From CAIWHR01 sp963788185 (GTDB taxonomy: Bacteria; Pseudomonadota; Gammaproteobacteria; Burkholderiales; Casimicrobiaceae), in contig CAWBGE010000017.1 of the NCBI GenBank assembly GCA_963788185.1, forward strand, positions 620,001-684,000: DNA of 64,000 nucleotides. Reading direction: 5' to 3'. The translations under genes were made by a program, and so were the position numbers. The notes beneath the pieces were generated by a model, which was given only the letters and a program-made list of their open reading frames with translations, did no database searches and was not told where the DNA came from. This document shows positions 25,649-34,305 of this stretch, one piece after another. Every line of letters starts with the position of its first letter. The first letter of the stretch is position 1.

Positions 25649-26656
25649 TCAGATCTTCTTCAGCAGGTCGACGATCTTCGCGCCGCCTTCCGGCGCGCTC
25701 TTGAGGAACGCATCCAGCACCGGCTTTTCCATCGCCGCGCGCCAGGTGGCCTGCTCCTGCGCCGACTGGACGTGGATCGTCATGCCCTTGGTCTGAAGAT
25801 CCTTGAGCGCAGCCGCGGCGGTGGCTTCGGTCACGCCGATCGCCTCCTGCTCGGCCTTGGCGGCGGCCGCCTCGATCGCCTGGCGGTGCGCGGGCGCGAG
25901 CTTCGCGTACCACGCGGGATTCACGTACATGTGGAAGTAGATGGTGAAGATCGGGCCCACGGTGCCGAACTTCTGCACTTCGTAGTATTTGCGGCTGTAG
26001 GCGGCGGAGAGGTCGGTCAGGCCGGCGTCGAGCACGCCCGACTGCAGCGCCTGGTAGACCTCGGAACCCGGCATCGCGGACGGCGCGGCGCCGACGGCGG
26101 TCAGCGCGTTGTCGGTCAATGTATTGAGGCCGCGGATCTTGACGCCCTTGAAGTCGTCCAGCGCGATGATGGGTCGCTTGCTCGAGGTGATGATCGTCTG
26201 GCGCGTGATGTAGAGCCAGGCCACGCTCTTGACGCCGCGCGCCGCGAGCTTGTCGTCGAGGAACTTGCGCGCGTCGGACGTCGGGAAGCGCTTGATCCGC
26301 TCCAGGTCACCCATCGCGTAGGGGATGAGCGTCGCGCTCATCTCGGGGATCGTCGTGCCCCACTGGAAGTTGACGGCCATCGCGGCTTCGATGTTGCCGC
26401 GGGCGACCTGAGGGAAATTCTCGGCAGCCTTGGCGAGCTGCTCGGAACCGAACAGCTGGACCTCGACCTGGCCGCTGGTGCGTGCCTTGACGTCGGCGGC
26501 GAAGCCCTCCAGCAGCTTGGTCATGTGGTGCGCCGGCGGCACCTGGTGGGAGATGCGCATCACCGTGGTCTGGGCGATGGCGACGCCGGCGGTGGCGACT
26601 GCGGCGATCGAAGCAGCTGCGACGAGCAGCCCGCGCATGTGGGAACGAAGGGACAT
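25649..26656 (-). CDS. dctP: TRAP transporter substrate-binding protein (DctP)
   Basis: A 335-residue periplasmic receptor with an N-terminal signal peptide (about 1-28, ending GVAIA-QT). The mature part starts with a beta strand (MRISHQVPPAHHMTK), followed by GQVEVQLFGSEQL; the conserved Arg that grips the ligand carboxylate is in the MARTD-equivalent WLYITRQTIIT region, and KGVKIRGL precedes it in the fold as usual. Start ATG 26656 lies behind GAGGAG. The ligand should be a carboxylate; its identity is unknown. It is 27 bp downstream of the PEPM-family gene. Confidence 0.92.
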   Translation of the reverse strand: MSLRSHMRGLLVAAASIAAVATAGVAIAQTTVMRISHQVPPAHHMTKLLEGFAADVKARTSGQVEVQLFGSEQLAKAAENFPQVARGNIEAAMAVNFQWGTTIPEMSATLIPYAMGDLERIKRFPTSDARKFLDDKLAARGVKSVAWLYITRQTIITSSKRPIIALDDFKGVKIRGLNTLTDNALTAVGAAPSAMPGSEVYQALQSGVLDAGLTDLSAAYSRKYYEVQKFGTVGPIFTIYFHMYVNPAWYAKLAPAHRQAIEAAAAKAEQEAIGVTEATAAAALKDLQTKGMTIHVQSAQEQATWRAAMEKPVLDAFLKSAPEGGAKIVDLLKKI

Positions 26657-26683
26657 CGATTTCTCCTCGGGGTTGGAAGGTGG

Positions 26684-27580
26684 TCAGCGGCGGTGGCGGG
26701 CGACGAGCGTGTCGGCGAATTCCTGCAGCGCAGCTTCGCGCGAGCGCTGTGCGGACAGTCCGACGAGGTCGTTGAATTCGTTGAATTCGAGCATCTGCGG
26801 CAGGAACGCCGCCGTGCTGCCGGTGGCGCGAATGGTGGCGAAGAGATTGCGCAGCGCATAGGCGACGGCGTAGGTCGCCGCCACCGGAAACACCACGGCA
26901 GCGTAGCCGATCGCCTGCAGCTCGGCTGCGGAAAGCAGCGGCGACAGCCCGGTCTCGACATTGTTGGCCAGACACGGTCCGGGCACTTCGGTACAGATGC
27001 GCCGCATGTCTTCGGCACGCGTCGGCGCCTCGACGAAAATCAGGTCGGCGCCCGCTTCCCGCGCCAATTGCGCGCGCTCGATCGCGTCGTCGATGCCATT
27101 GACGGCGATGGCGTCGGTGCGGGCCATGATGACGAGATCCGGGTCAACGCGCGCATCCAGCGCGGCCTTGATCTTGGCGATCCAGTCGGCGACGGGGATC
27201 ACCGCCTTGCCGCTCATGTGCCCGCAGCGCTTGGGAAACACCTGATCCTCGATGAACAACCCGGCCACGCCCGCCTTCTCGTAGAGATTCACGACGCGGG
27301 CAACGTTGGTGACGTTGCCGAAACCTGTGTCGGCATCGGCCAGCAGCGGCAGTGGCGTCGCATCGCAGAAGCGCGAGTACATTTCCGAGAGTTCGGTCAG
27401 CGACAGCTGGGACGAGTCGGGCCGGCCAAGCAGCGTCGCGGTCGCGCCGTAGCCGCCGGCGGTGATCGCGGAGAAACCGGCCGCCTCGGCCAGGCGGCAG
27501 CCCAGCGCATCATGGACGCCCGGCATGACGAGGATTTCGGGTGCGGCGATCAGCGCCTTCAACCGCGTGGTTTTGCGCAA
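26684..27580 (-). CDS. PEP mutase / isocitrate lyase-family enzyme (oxaloacetate decarboxylase or 2,3-dimethylmalate lyase type)
   Basis: A 298-residue ICL/PEPM-superfamily TIM barrel. A TTG start at 27580 with GAGGAG 8 nt upstream gives the standard N-terminus (RKTTRLKALIAAPEILVMPGVHDAL with the start residue); the frame is open to a GTG at 27622. Metal and substrate motifs are TAGGYG, DADTGFGN, IEDQVFPKRCGHMSGK (with the lyase-type Cys) and ARTDA. Members cleave or decarboxylate small 2-hydroxy or 2-oxo acids. It leads the minus-strand operon PEPM-dctPQM-IOR, so it probably acts on the compound taken up by the TRAP system. Substrate not determinable here. Confidence 0.87.
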   Translation of the reverse strand: MRKTTRLKALIAAPEILVMPGVHDALGCRLAEAAGFSAITAGGYGATATLLGRPDSSQLSLTELSEMYSRFCDATPLPLLADADTGFGNVTNVARVVNLYEKAGVAGLFIEDQVFPKRCGHMSGKAVIPVADWIAKIKAALDARVDPDLVIMARTDAIAVNGIDDAIERAQLAREAGADLIFVEAPTRAEDMRRICTEVPGPCLANNVETGLSPLLSAAELQAIGYAAVVFPVAATYAVAYALRNLFATIRATGSTAAFLPQMLEFNEFNDLVGLSAQRSREAALQEFADTLVARHRR

Positions 27581-28057
27581 CGGGTGTTCTCCTCGCAATG
27601 GTTCGAGTCCGAGCTTCGGCACCGGGACGGCGACCGCAGGCGGAAAAAACCGTTATTTTCCCACAAATGCGCCGTCACCACGGGCGGCGTCGCGGCTACG
27701 GCGCCGGCGCGGCCGGCTTCGCACGTCGGCCGGAGGCGAGGTCGTATCGGCTCGACCCCGTCCCGCGCCTAAGTACCCCGATTCGCAAATACGCCCACAT
27801 GAAATCGCGCCTTTCGGGCCATGGCGGCGTTACAAATCCTCGCGATACCACGAGGTATCGCTGCGGTTTGCGCCTTGCCCTGACCCGAAATGCATCGATT
27901 TCATTAAGTGTGCGTACTTACGAATCGGTGTACTAAGTCATCTTGATCAGGCGCAATGCAATAGCCGGCGCCGGCGCAGTATCATCCGCGGCAACCGCGT
28001 CTGCATATCCTGGTCGCGCTGGCTGCCGGCACGCTGTTCACGATCCGCAAGCTCACG
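27581..28057. other. Divergent region between the PEPM-family gene and tctB2
   Basis: A 477-bp gap. The right end codes in frame for the missing N-terminal helix of tctB2 (from about 28001) but without a standard start codon. An interlocking set of inverted repeats lies at 27905-27938 (listed separately). The left half has an A-rich patch near 27641-27660 but no feature I can name. Confidence 0.45.
27905..27938. promoter_or_regulatory. Interlocked inverted repeats (TAAGT/ACTTA), candidate operator
   Basis: TAAGT (27905-27909), 6 bp, ACTTA (27916-27920) forms a 16-bp perfect dyad. The same ACTTA pairs again with TAAGT at 27934-27938 over a 13-bp spacer. Three half-sites in an AT-rich island of a GC-rich region suggest a regulator binding site between the divergent PEPM and tctBA genes. 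No regulator gene is adjacent. Confidence 0.5.
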
Positions 28058-28411
28058 ATGGGCAGCGCGGAGGACATGGGTCCCGGGTACGTGCCCCGCG
28101 CCGTCGCTTTCGGCCTGCTCGCCTTCGGTGTCGTGTTCACGGTCCGGGGATTCATCGTCGCGGGGGAAGCGATCGAGGCGCCGACCTGGCGTCCGCTGGT
28201 GATCATTCCGGCGGCGGTGGCCGTGTTCGCACTGTTCACGATGACGATGGGCCTCGCGCTGGCGTCCTTCGGGACGATGACGGTGGCGGCGCTGGCCAGC
28301 CGCGAGACCCGCTTCGTGGAAATCCTTGTCTTCGCCGTCGCGCTGTCGACGGGGGCGGTGCTGCTGTTCGTGCAACTCCTTTCGCTGCCCGTGCCGATGT
28401 TTCCGTGGTAG
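28058..28411 (+). CDS. tctB: Tripartite tricarboxylate transporter small permease (TctB), 5' end unresolved
   Basis: From ATG 28058 the product has 117 residues with the TctB loop DMGPGYVPRAVAFGLL and three hydrophobic helices, shorter than the usual 150-170. Upstream, the same frame is open from 27965 and encodes a plausible first helix (LHILVALAAGTLFTIRK from 28001), but has no ATG, GTG or TTG. So the gene either starts at a CTG (28001), has a frameshift near 27990, or is 5'-truncated. ATG 28058 has no ribosome-binding site. It is followed by tctA after 2 bp, so it belongs to that operon. Confidence 0.72.
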   Translation: MGSAEDMGPGYVPRAVAFGLLAFGVVFTVRGFIVAGEAIEAPTWRPLVIIPAAVAVFALFTMTMGLALASFGTMTVAALASRETRFVEILVFAVALSTGAVLLFVQLLSLPVPMFPW

Positions 28412-28413
28412 CC

Positions 28414-29907
28414 ATGGAACTCTTCGACAATCTCGCTCTCGGCTTCGCGACCGCGCTGCAGCTCAACAATCTGTTCTTCTGTCTGATCGGCGTCCTCATC
28501 GGCACACTGATCGGCGTGCTGCCGGGCATCGGGCCGATCCCGACGATCGCGCTGCTGTTGCCGTTCACGTTCGGCATGGCACCGGCCACCGCGTTCATCA
28601 TGCTGGCAGGCATCTTCTACGGTGCGCAGTACGGCGGGTCGACGACGGCGATCCTGGTCAATCTGCCGGGGGAGACATCGTCGGTGGTCACCTGCCTCGA
28701 CGGGCACCAGATGGCCAAGCAGGGGCGCGCAGGGCCGGCGCTGGCGATTGCGGCGATATCGTCATTCTTCGCGGGAACGGTCGCCACGATCGTGATGGCA
28801 TTGCTCAGCCTGCCCTTGGCGAAGCTCGCGCTCAAGTTCACGGCCACCGAGTTCTTCAGCCTGCTGGTGCTGGGGTTGATCGCCGCGGTGGTGATGGCTC
28901 ACGGCTCGGTGGCGAAATCGCTGGCGATGGTACTGATCGGCCTGCTGCTGGGACTGGTGGGCATCGACGTCAATTCGGGCGCTGCGCGGATGACATTCAA
29001 CATCCCGGAATTCTTCGACGGCATCGGCTTCGTCTCGGTGGCGATGGGGTTCTTCGGCCTGGGCGAAATCATGGCCAACCTCGAAAAGCCGCAGGAACGC
29101 CGGGTGATGAGCCAGTCGCTGCGTGATCTCTTTCCGCGCCTTGCGGACCTGAAGGCTGCGTTCGGTGCGATGGCCAGGGGCACGGCACTGGGATCGATAC
29201 TCGGCGTGCTGCCCGGCGGCGGTGCGGCGCTGCCGTCGTTTGCCGCGTACGCGATCGAGAAGAAGATCGCGCGCGACCCGTCGCGCTTCGGCAAGGGCGC
29301 GATCGAAGGCGTCGCGGCACCCGAGGCCGCCAACAACGCCGGTGCACAGACGAGCTTCATCCCGCTGCTGACGATGGGCATTCCCTCGAATGCGCTGATG
29401 GCGCTGATGCTGGGGGCGCTGCTGATGCAGGGAATCCAGCCGGGTCCGCAGGTGATGCGCGAGCAGCCGGAATTGGTCTGGGGGCTGATCGCCAGCATGT
29501 GGACAGGGAATCTGATGCTGCTGATCATCAACCTGCCGCTCGTGGGTGTCTGGGTCACGATGCTGAAGGTGCCCTACCGGATGCTGTTTCCGGCGATCGT
29601 GCTGTTCTGTTGCGTCGGCGCCTTCGCGATCAACAACAGCGTGGTCGAAGTGTGGGTGATGCTGGTCTGCGGCGTGCTGGGCTACTTCTTCATCAAGGTG
29701 GGCGTGGAGACCGCGCCGCTGCTGCTCGGCATGGTGCTGGGGCCGCAGCTCGAGGAGAACCTGCGCCGGGCGATGCTCATCTCCGGCGGGGATTTCTCGG
29801 TGTTCGTCACCCGGCCGATCAGTGCCGTCCTGCTGGGCGTCGCCGCAGCGCTGATCCTCATTCTCGTCTCGCCTGCCGTGCTGCGCATGCGCAAGGAAGG
29901 GTTGTAG
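28414..29907 (+). CDS. tctA: Tripartite tricarboxylate transporter large permease (TctA), second copy
   Basis: A 497-residue TctA-family channel starting at ATG 28414. It has the signature IGVLPGIGPIPTIALLLPFT near 32-51, the loop IFYGAQYGGSTTAILVN, and the second-half GVLPGGGAALPSFAAYA. It differs clearly from the copy at 10712-12223 (for example PGIGPIPT against PGLGAPNG), so the two loci are not a recent duplication. No Bug-type receptor gene accompanies this pair within the window; a receptor encoded elsewhere must serve it, which is common in Burkholderiales. Confidence 0.94.
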   Translation: MELFDNLALGFATALQLNNLFFCLIGVLIGTLIGVLPGIGPIPTIALLLPFTFGMAPATAFIMLAGIFYGAQYGGSTTAILVNLPGETSSVVTCLDGHQMAKQGRAGPALAIAAISSFFAGTVATIVMALLSLPLAKLALKFTATEFFSLLVLGLIAAVVMAHGSVAKSLAMVLIGLLLGLVGIDVNSGAARMTFNIPEFFDGIGFVSVAMGFFGLGEIMANLEKPQERRVMSQSLRDLFPRLADLKAAFGAMARGTALGSILGVLPGGGAALPSFAAYAIEKKIARDPSRFGKGAIEGVAAPEAANNAGAQTSFIPLLTMGIPSNALMALMLGALLMQGIQPGPQVMREQPELVWGLIASMWTGNLMLLIINLPLVGVWVTMLKVPYRMLFPAIVLFCCVGAFAINNSVVEVWVMLVCGVLGYFFIKVGVETAPLLLGMVLGPQLEENLRRAMLISGGDFSVFVTRPISAVLLGVAAALILILVSPAVLRMRKEGL

Positions 29908-29982
29908 CGGGCCGACACAGCGCCGTCGATGCCGTGACGCGCGCTTGCTGCCCGCGCAGGACCGCGACGCGCACGCGGAGCG

Positions 29983-30378
29983 TCAGGTTTTCGGCTCGAA
30001 GCGCAGCGCAGCCGAGTTGAGGCAATAGCGTAACCCGGCAGGCGCCGGCCCGTCGTCGAACACGTGCCCGAGATGTGCATCGCAGGCGGCACAGGTCACT
30101 TCGGTTCGGTGCATGAACCAGCTGCTGTCGGTTTCCTCGCGCACCGCCTCGCCCGTCAGCGGCGCCCGGAAGCTCGGCCATCCGGTGCCGGAGTCGAATT
30201 TGGCGGCGCCGTCGAACAGCGCGGTTCCGCAGCACACGCAGCGATAGATGCCGGGGTCGTGCTGATCCCAATATGCGCCGGAGAAGGCGCGCTCGGTGCC
30301 TTTCTTGCGTGCGACCTTGAACTGCTCGGGGGTGAGCAGCGCGCGCCACTCGTCGTCGGTCTTGCGGATCTTGTCCAT
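29983..30378 (-). CDS. msrB: Peptide-methionine (R)-S-oxide reductase MsrB
   Basis: A 131-residue single-domain MsrB that reduces methionine-R-sulfoxide in proteins. Structural zinc is held by C47/C50 (CVCC) and C96/C99 (CAACDAHLGHVF). The catalytic cysteine is C119 in RYCLNSAALRF. The GTGWPSF and GTERAFSGAYW motifs are typical. Start ATG 30378 is chosen from the family N-terminus (MDKIRKTDDEWRALL). It is divergent from the MFS gene. Confidence 0.96.
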   Translation of the reverse strand: MDKIRKTDDEWRALLTPEQFKVARKKGTERAFSGAYWDQHDPGIYRCVCCGTALFDGAAKFDSGTGWPSFRAPLTGEAVREETDSSWFMHRTEVTCAACDAHLGHVFDDGPAPAGLRYCLNSAALRFEPKT

Positions 30379-30477
30379 GAGGCTCGTGTCTCCTGTTGCG
30401 CAAGGTAGGGCGCCGGGCGACGGCAGCGGCTGAAGTATAGTGGAGACCGTTTCCGCCGCCTTCTCCGCCCGTTTCCC

Positions 30478-31677
30478 TTGGATACCACCTGTCCGGACTC
30501 GTTCCACCGCGACGCGCGCCTGATTGGCGTGGTGAGCGTCGCCCACCTGCTGTCGCACTTCTTCCAGCTCGCCTTGCCGCCGCTGTTTCCATTGTTGCGG
30601 GCGGAGTTCGACACCTCGTACGCCGAACTCGGCACGCTGATGGGCGCGTTCTACGTCGCCAGCGGCGTCGCGCAGGTCAGCGCGGGTTTCATCGTCGACC
30701 GTCTGGGAGCCCGACCGGTGCTGCTGACGGGCATCGGGCTGATGGCCTCGGGCGCCGTGCTCGCGAGCCTTGCCCCGGGAGTGATGTGGCTGGGTGCGGT
30801 GGCATTGACGATGGGCATCGGCAACGGCGTCTTTCATCCTGCCAATTTCGCGATCCTCAACGCGAATGTGGCGCCGCACCGGCTGGGCTATGCCTACAGC
30901 ACGCACGGCATCGGGGGCAATCTGGGTTACGCGGCCGCGCCGCTGGTGAGCTTTGCGCTCGGCAGCGCACTCGGGTGGCGCGAAGCGATGGCGGTGATGG
31001 GCGGTGCCGGTCTGGTCGCGTGGGCGGGGATCGTCGCGCAACGCCATGTCCTCACTTCGCGGCGCACGGTGGCCGGTGCGCACCACACATTGCGCGGCAG
31101 CCTCGATCTCTTTCGCCAGCCATCGATCCTGCTGTGTTTCGTCTTCTTCTGCGTCCTCACCATTGCCACGGTCAGCCTGCAGACATTCCTGCCCACCGCG
31201 CTCCACACGGCGTTCGACCTGCCGCTGGCGTGGGCGACGTCGGCATTGACGGTGTATCTGCTTGGCAGCACTGCCGGCATTGTCCTGGGCGGCATTCTCG
31301 CGACCCGTTTCGCCAGGCACGACCTCGTGGCCGGCTACGGCCTGGGACTGGCCGCGTTGATCGTCGCGCTGATCCCGGCCTGGGTGCCACCACCGGGGTT
31401 GTTGCTGCCGCTGCTCGCAGCGGTCGGGATCGCGCTGGGCAGCACCGGGCCGTCGCGCGACCTAATCGTGCGCGAGGCGACGCCCGCCGGCGCATCCGGA
31501 CGGGTGTACGGTTTCGTCTACTCGGGGCTCGACCTCGGTGCGACGATGGGGCCGGTGCTGATCGGCTTCATGCTGGACCGGGGTGCGGCACGGGGGGTCT
31601 TCGTGGCCGTCGCGGTGCTGCTGGTGGCATCGATCGGAACGGTGCTGGGGGCGAGGCGGGCCGTCACGCCCGCGTAA
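30478..31677 (+). CDS. MFS transporter, fosmidomycin-resistance (Fsr)-like
   Basis: A 399-residue, 12-helix major facilitator. The start is a TTG at 30478; no ATG or GTG lies between the upstream open frame and the first helix. The N-half shows VAHLLSHFFQLALPPLFPLL and the FIVDRLGARPVLLTG loop; GIGNGVFHPANFAIL and STHGIGGNLGYAAAP are hallmarks of Fsr-like exporters. The substrate is unknown; relatives export fosmidomycin or toxic metabolites. A TATAGT hexamer sits at 30436-30441 but without a -35 partner. Downstream the SDR gene follows after 13 bp. Confidence 0.85.
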   Translation: MDTTCPDSFHRDARLIGVVSVAHLLSHFFQLALPPLFPLLRAEFDTSYAELGTLMGAFYVASGVAQVSAGFIVDRLGARPVLLTGIGLMASGAVLASLAPGVMWLGAVALTMGIGNGVFHPANFAILNANVAPHRLGYAYSTHGIGGNLGYAAAPLVSFALGSALGWREAMAVMGGAGLVAWAGIVAQRHVLTSRRTVAGAHHTLRGSLDLFRQPSILLCFVFFCVLTIATVSLQTFLPTALHTAFDLPLAWATSALTVYLLGSTAGIVLGGILATRFARHDLVAGYGLGLAALIVALIPAWVPPPGLLLPLLAAVGIALGSTGPSRDLIVREATPAGASGRVYGFVYSGLDLGATMGPVLIGFMLDRGAARGVFVAVAVLLVASIGTVLGARRAVTPA

Positions 31678-31690
31678 CAGGGGAAGCCTG

Positions 31691-32470
31691 ATGGATCTGG
31701 GGATCGCCGGACGTCGCGCGCTGGTCTGCGCGGCCAGCAAGGGTCTGGGGCGCGGCTGTGCGCAGGCGCTGTCGGACGCGGGTTGCGCGGTGACGATCGT
31801 CGCGCGCACCGCCGACACGCTGCGCCAGACTGCGTCGGAAATCGAGGCACGAAGCGGCCACCCGGTGCAGTGGGTCGCCTGCGACATCACGACGGCGGCG
31901 GGGCGTGCGGCCGCACTGGCCGCCTGTCCGCACCCCGACATCCTGGTCAACAACGCGGGCGGTCCGCCGCCGGGGGACTTTCGCGACTGGGACCGCGACG
32001 CGTGGATCCGCGCGCTCGACGCCAACATGCTGACTCCAATCGAACTCATCAAGGCGACTATCGATGCGATGGCCGAGCGCCGTTTCGGGCGCATCGTCAA
32101 CATCACGTCGGCAGCGGTCAAGGCGCCGATTGACATCCTCGGCCTGTCCAACGGCGCACGCTCGGGCCTCACCGGCTTCGTTGCCGGCGTCGCGCGGCAG
32201 GTCGCGCGGCACGGTGTGACCGTCAACAACCTGCTTCCCGGGCCGTTCGACACCGACCGCTTGCGTGCCACTGCGGCGGGACAGGCGATGACGGCCGGAA
32301 CTTCGGTCGACGAGTTTCTTGCGGCGCGGCGCGCCGCCAATCCCACGGGCCGCTTCGGCAACATCGACGAGTTCGGGGCGATGTGCGCGTTTCTGTGCAG
32401 CGTTCACGCCGGCTTCATCGTGGGACAGAACGTGCTGCTCGATGGCGGTGCCTATCCGGGTACGTTCTGA
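31691..32470 (+). CDS. Non-canonical SDR-family protein (3-oxoacyl-ACP reductase-like)
   Basis: A 259-residue SDR-fold protein. The nucleotide loop reads CAASKGLGRG (12-21) rather than the strict TGxxxGIG, NNAG is kept (about 96), and the active-site YxxxK is replaced: where Tyr and Lys are expected the sequence reads LSNGARSG. This matches a known SDR subgroup lacking the normal catalytic tetrad. The end NVLLDGGAYPG is standard. It could still bind a nucleotide and act by another mechanism, or serve as a non-catalytic partner. It lies 13 bp after the MFS gene and 46 bp before the GST-like gene, suggesting one operon. Confidence 0.82.
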   Translation: MDLGIAGRRALVCAASKGLGRGCAQALSDAGCAVTIVARTADTLRQTASEIEARSGHPVQWVACDITTAAGRAAALAACPHPDILVNNAGGPPPGDFRDWDRDAWIRALDANMLTPIELIKATIDAMAERRFGRIVNITSAAVKAPIDILGLSNGARSGLTGFVAGVARQVARHGVTVNNLLPGPFDTDRLRATAAGQAMTAGTSVDEFLAARRAANPTGRFGNIDEFGAMCAFLCSVHAGFIVGQNVLLDGGAYPGTF

Positions 32471-32516
32471 TGTTCCGCCTCCATTCGACAACGCATCATC
32501 GGGATCACCTTTCGCC

Positions 32517-33212
32517 ATGATCGATCTCTACTACTGGACGACCGCCAACGGCCACAAGATCACGATCTTTCTCGAGGAGACCGGACTGCCGTATGCGGTG
32601 AAGCCGATCAACATTTCGAAGGGGGAGCAGTTCTCCCCTGCGTTTCTCGCCATCTCGCCCAACAATCGCATACCCGCGATCGTCGATCACACGCCGGTGG
32701 GGGGCGGGGCGCCGATCGCGATGTTCGAGTCGGGGGCCATCCTGCTCTACCTCGCGGAAAAGACCGGGCGTTTTCTTGCCGCCGACCCGCGACGACGCTA
32801 CGACTGCCTTCAGTGGCTGTTCTGGCAGATGGCAGGCCTGGGGCCGATGGCGGGGCAGAACCATCACTTCGCGCACTATGCGCCGGAGAAGATCCCTTAC
32901 GCGATCGATCGGTACGTCAGGGAAACGGGTCGGCTGTACGGGGTGCTGAACAAGCGGCTCGCCGACCGCGAATTCATCGCGGGCGAATACTCGATCGCCG
33001 ACATGGCGTGCTATCCCTGGGTGATTCCGAATCGCCAGGGGCAGGACATGGCCGACTTTCCGCACCTGGCGCGCTGGAAGGCCGAGCTCGCCGAGCGTCC
33101 CGCGGTCCAGCGTGCGTATGCGCTCGCCCGGACGATCAACGTCACTCCTTCCGTCAGCGACGACAAGGCGCGGCAGGTGTTGTTCGGCCAGAGCAAGGAC
33201 TCGGTGCGCTGA
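32517..33212 (+). CDS. Glutathione S-transferase-like protein, YfcG type
   Basis: A 231-residue GST-fold protein starting at ATG 32517. The N-terminal thioredoxin domain has YYWTTANGHKITIFLEE with the Thr/Asn pair of Nu-class enzymes, ISPNNRIPAIVD (cis-Pro) and FESGAILLYLAEKTG for glutathione binding. The helical domain (about 95-215) includes QMAGLGPMAGQNHHF. YfcG is a glutathione-dependent disulfide-bond oxidoreductase with little classical transferase activity; the same is inferred here. Confidence 0.9.
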   Translation: MIDLYYWTTANGHKITIFLEETGLPYAVKPINISKGEQFSPAFLAISPNNRIPAIVDHTPVGGGAPIAMFESGAILLYLAEKTGRFLAADPRRRYDCLQWLFWQMAGLGPMAGQNHHFAHYAPEKIPYAIDRYVRETGRLYGVLNKRLADREFIAGEYSIADMACYPWVIPNRQGQDMADFPHLARWKAELAERPAVQRAYALARTINVTPSVSDDKARQVLFGQSKDSVR

Positions 33213-33224
33213 GTGCGCGCTGCG

Positions 33225-34199
33225 CTACCCGGCCACGGGGCGCAACGGGAAGTGTGCGGCGAGGGTCGCCGCGAAGGCGGCTTCGGCAGCGCGCTCGATG
33301 CCGGAATCGACATCGAATCCGATGTCGCCATCGGGCGCCGCGACGCCCGTCGCCCGCACGGCGTCGAAATCGAACAGCGCGCGATCCATCAGATGCGAAG
33401 GCACCACCTTCGCCAGCGCGTTGTAGATCGAATCGGTGCGTCCGGGATGCTTTTTCTCCCAGTCGCGCAGCATGGCGGTCACCTGCTTCCGCTGCAGGTG
33501 CTCCTGCGATCCGCAGAGGTTGCAGGGAATGATCGGGAACTGCAGGAGATCCGCGTAGCGCGCGAGGTCGCGCTCCCGCACATAGGCGAGCGGCCGGATC
33601 ACCAGGTGGCGGCCGTCGTCGGAGACAAGCTTGGGCGGCATCGTCTTCAGCTTGCCGCCGAAGAAGAGGTTCAGGAAGAACGTCGCCATGATGTCGTCGC
33701 GATGGTGCCCGAGCGCGATCTTGGTCGCGCCGATCTCGCCCGCCACGCGGTACAGCACGCCCCGACGCAGCCGCGAGCACAGCGAACACATGGTGGCGCC
33801 GTCCGGGATCACGCGCTTCACGACGCTGTAGGTGTCCTGTTCCACGATCCGGAACGGCACGCCGCGATCGGCGAGGTAGCGGGGCAGCACGTCGGCCGGA
33901 AAGTCGGGCTGCTTCTGGTCGAGATTGACGGCGATGATCTCGAATCCGAAGGGCGCGCGATCCTTGAGCGAGAGCAGGATGTCGAGCAGGCCGAAACTGT
34001 CCTTGCCGCCGGAGACGCAGACCATCACGCGATCGCCGGGCGCGATCAAGCCGAAGTGACCGATCGCCTCGCCGACCTGCCGCCGCAAGCGCTTCCTGAG
34101 CTTGTTGGCTTCGTATTCGGCGCGGCGCGGGTCGCGCCGCGGCGCGGGACCGACGTCCGGTGCTGCGGGCGCAATGGCGGCGGTCGATGCTGGATCCAT
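33225..34199 (-). CDS. ttcA: tRNA 2-thiocytidine(32) synthetase TtcA
   Basis: A 324-residue PP-loop ATPase that thiolates cytidine 32 of tRNAs using a [4Fe-4S] cluster. The PP-loop SGGKDS is at 63-68. Two CxxC motifs, CSLC and CNLC, supply cluster and sulfur-binding cysteines, and GHHRDDIMATFFLNLFFGG is characteristic. The start is taken at ATG 34199 (MDPAST), since the frame upstream to 34391 shows no family similarity. It is divergent from the ParA-like gene. Confidence 0.95.
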   Translation of the reverse strand: MDPASTAAIAPAAPDVGPAPRRDPRRAEYEANKLRKRLRRQVGEAIGHFGLIAPGDRVMVCVSGGKDSFGLLDILLSLKDRAPFGFEIIAVNLDQKQPDFPADVLPRYLADRGVPFRIVEQDTYSVVKRVIPDGATMCSLCSRLRRGVLYRVAGEIGATKIALGHHRDDIMATFFLNLFFGGKLKTMPPKLVSDDGRHLVIRPLAYVRERDLARYADLLQFPIIPCNLCGSQEHLQRKQVTAMLRDWEKKHPGRTDSIYNALAKVVPSHLMDRALFDFDAVRATGVAAPDGDIGFDVDSGIERAAEAAFAATLAAHFPLRPVAG

Positions 34200-34305
34200 G
34201 ACGCAGACTGCGGGTGACAAACAGGCGCGGATGGTAGCACGCAGCCTGCGCTGCCGCAGCTGCGCTAACATGGGCGACCGCAATCGTTTCGAGGGTATCG
34301 ACCGC

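Noticed and set aside
25115..27772. An 885-codon plus-strand frame
   Set aside because: Antisense to dctQ, dctP and the PEPM gene, no family motifs.
30436..30441. TATAGT as the promoter of the MFS gene
   Set aside because: No -35 element at a suitable distance and only 36 bp before the presumed start codon.
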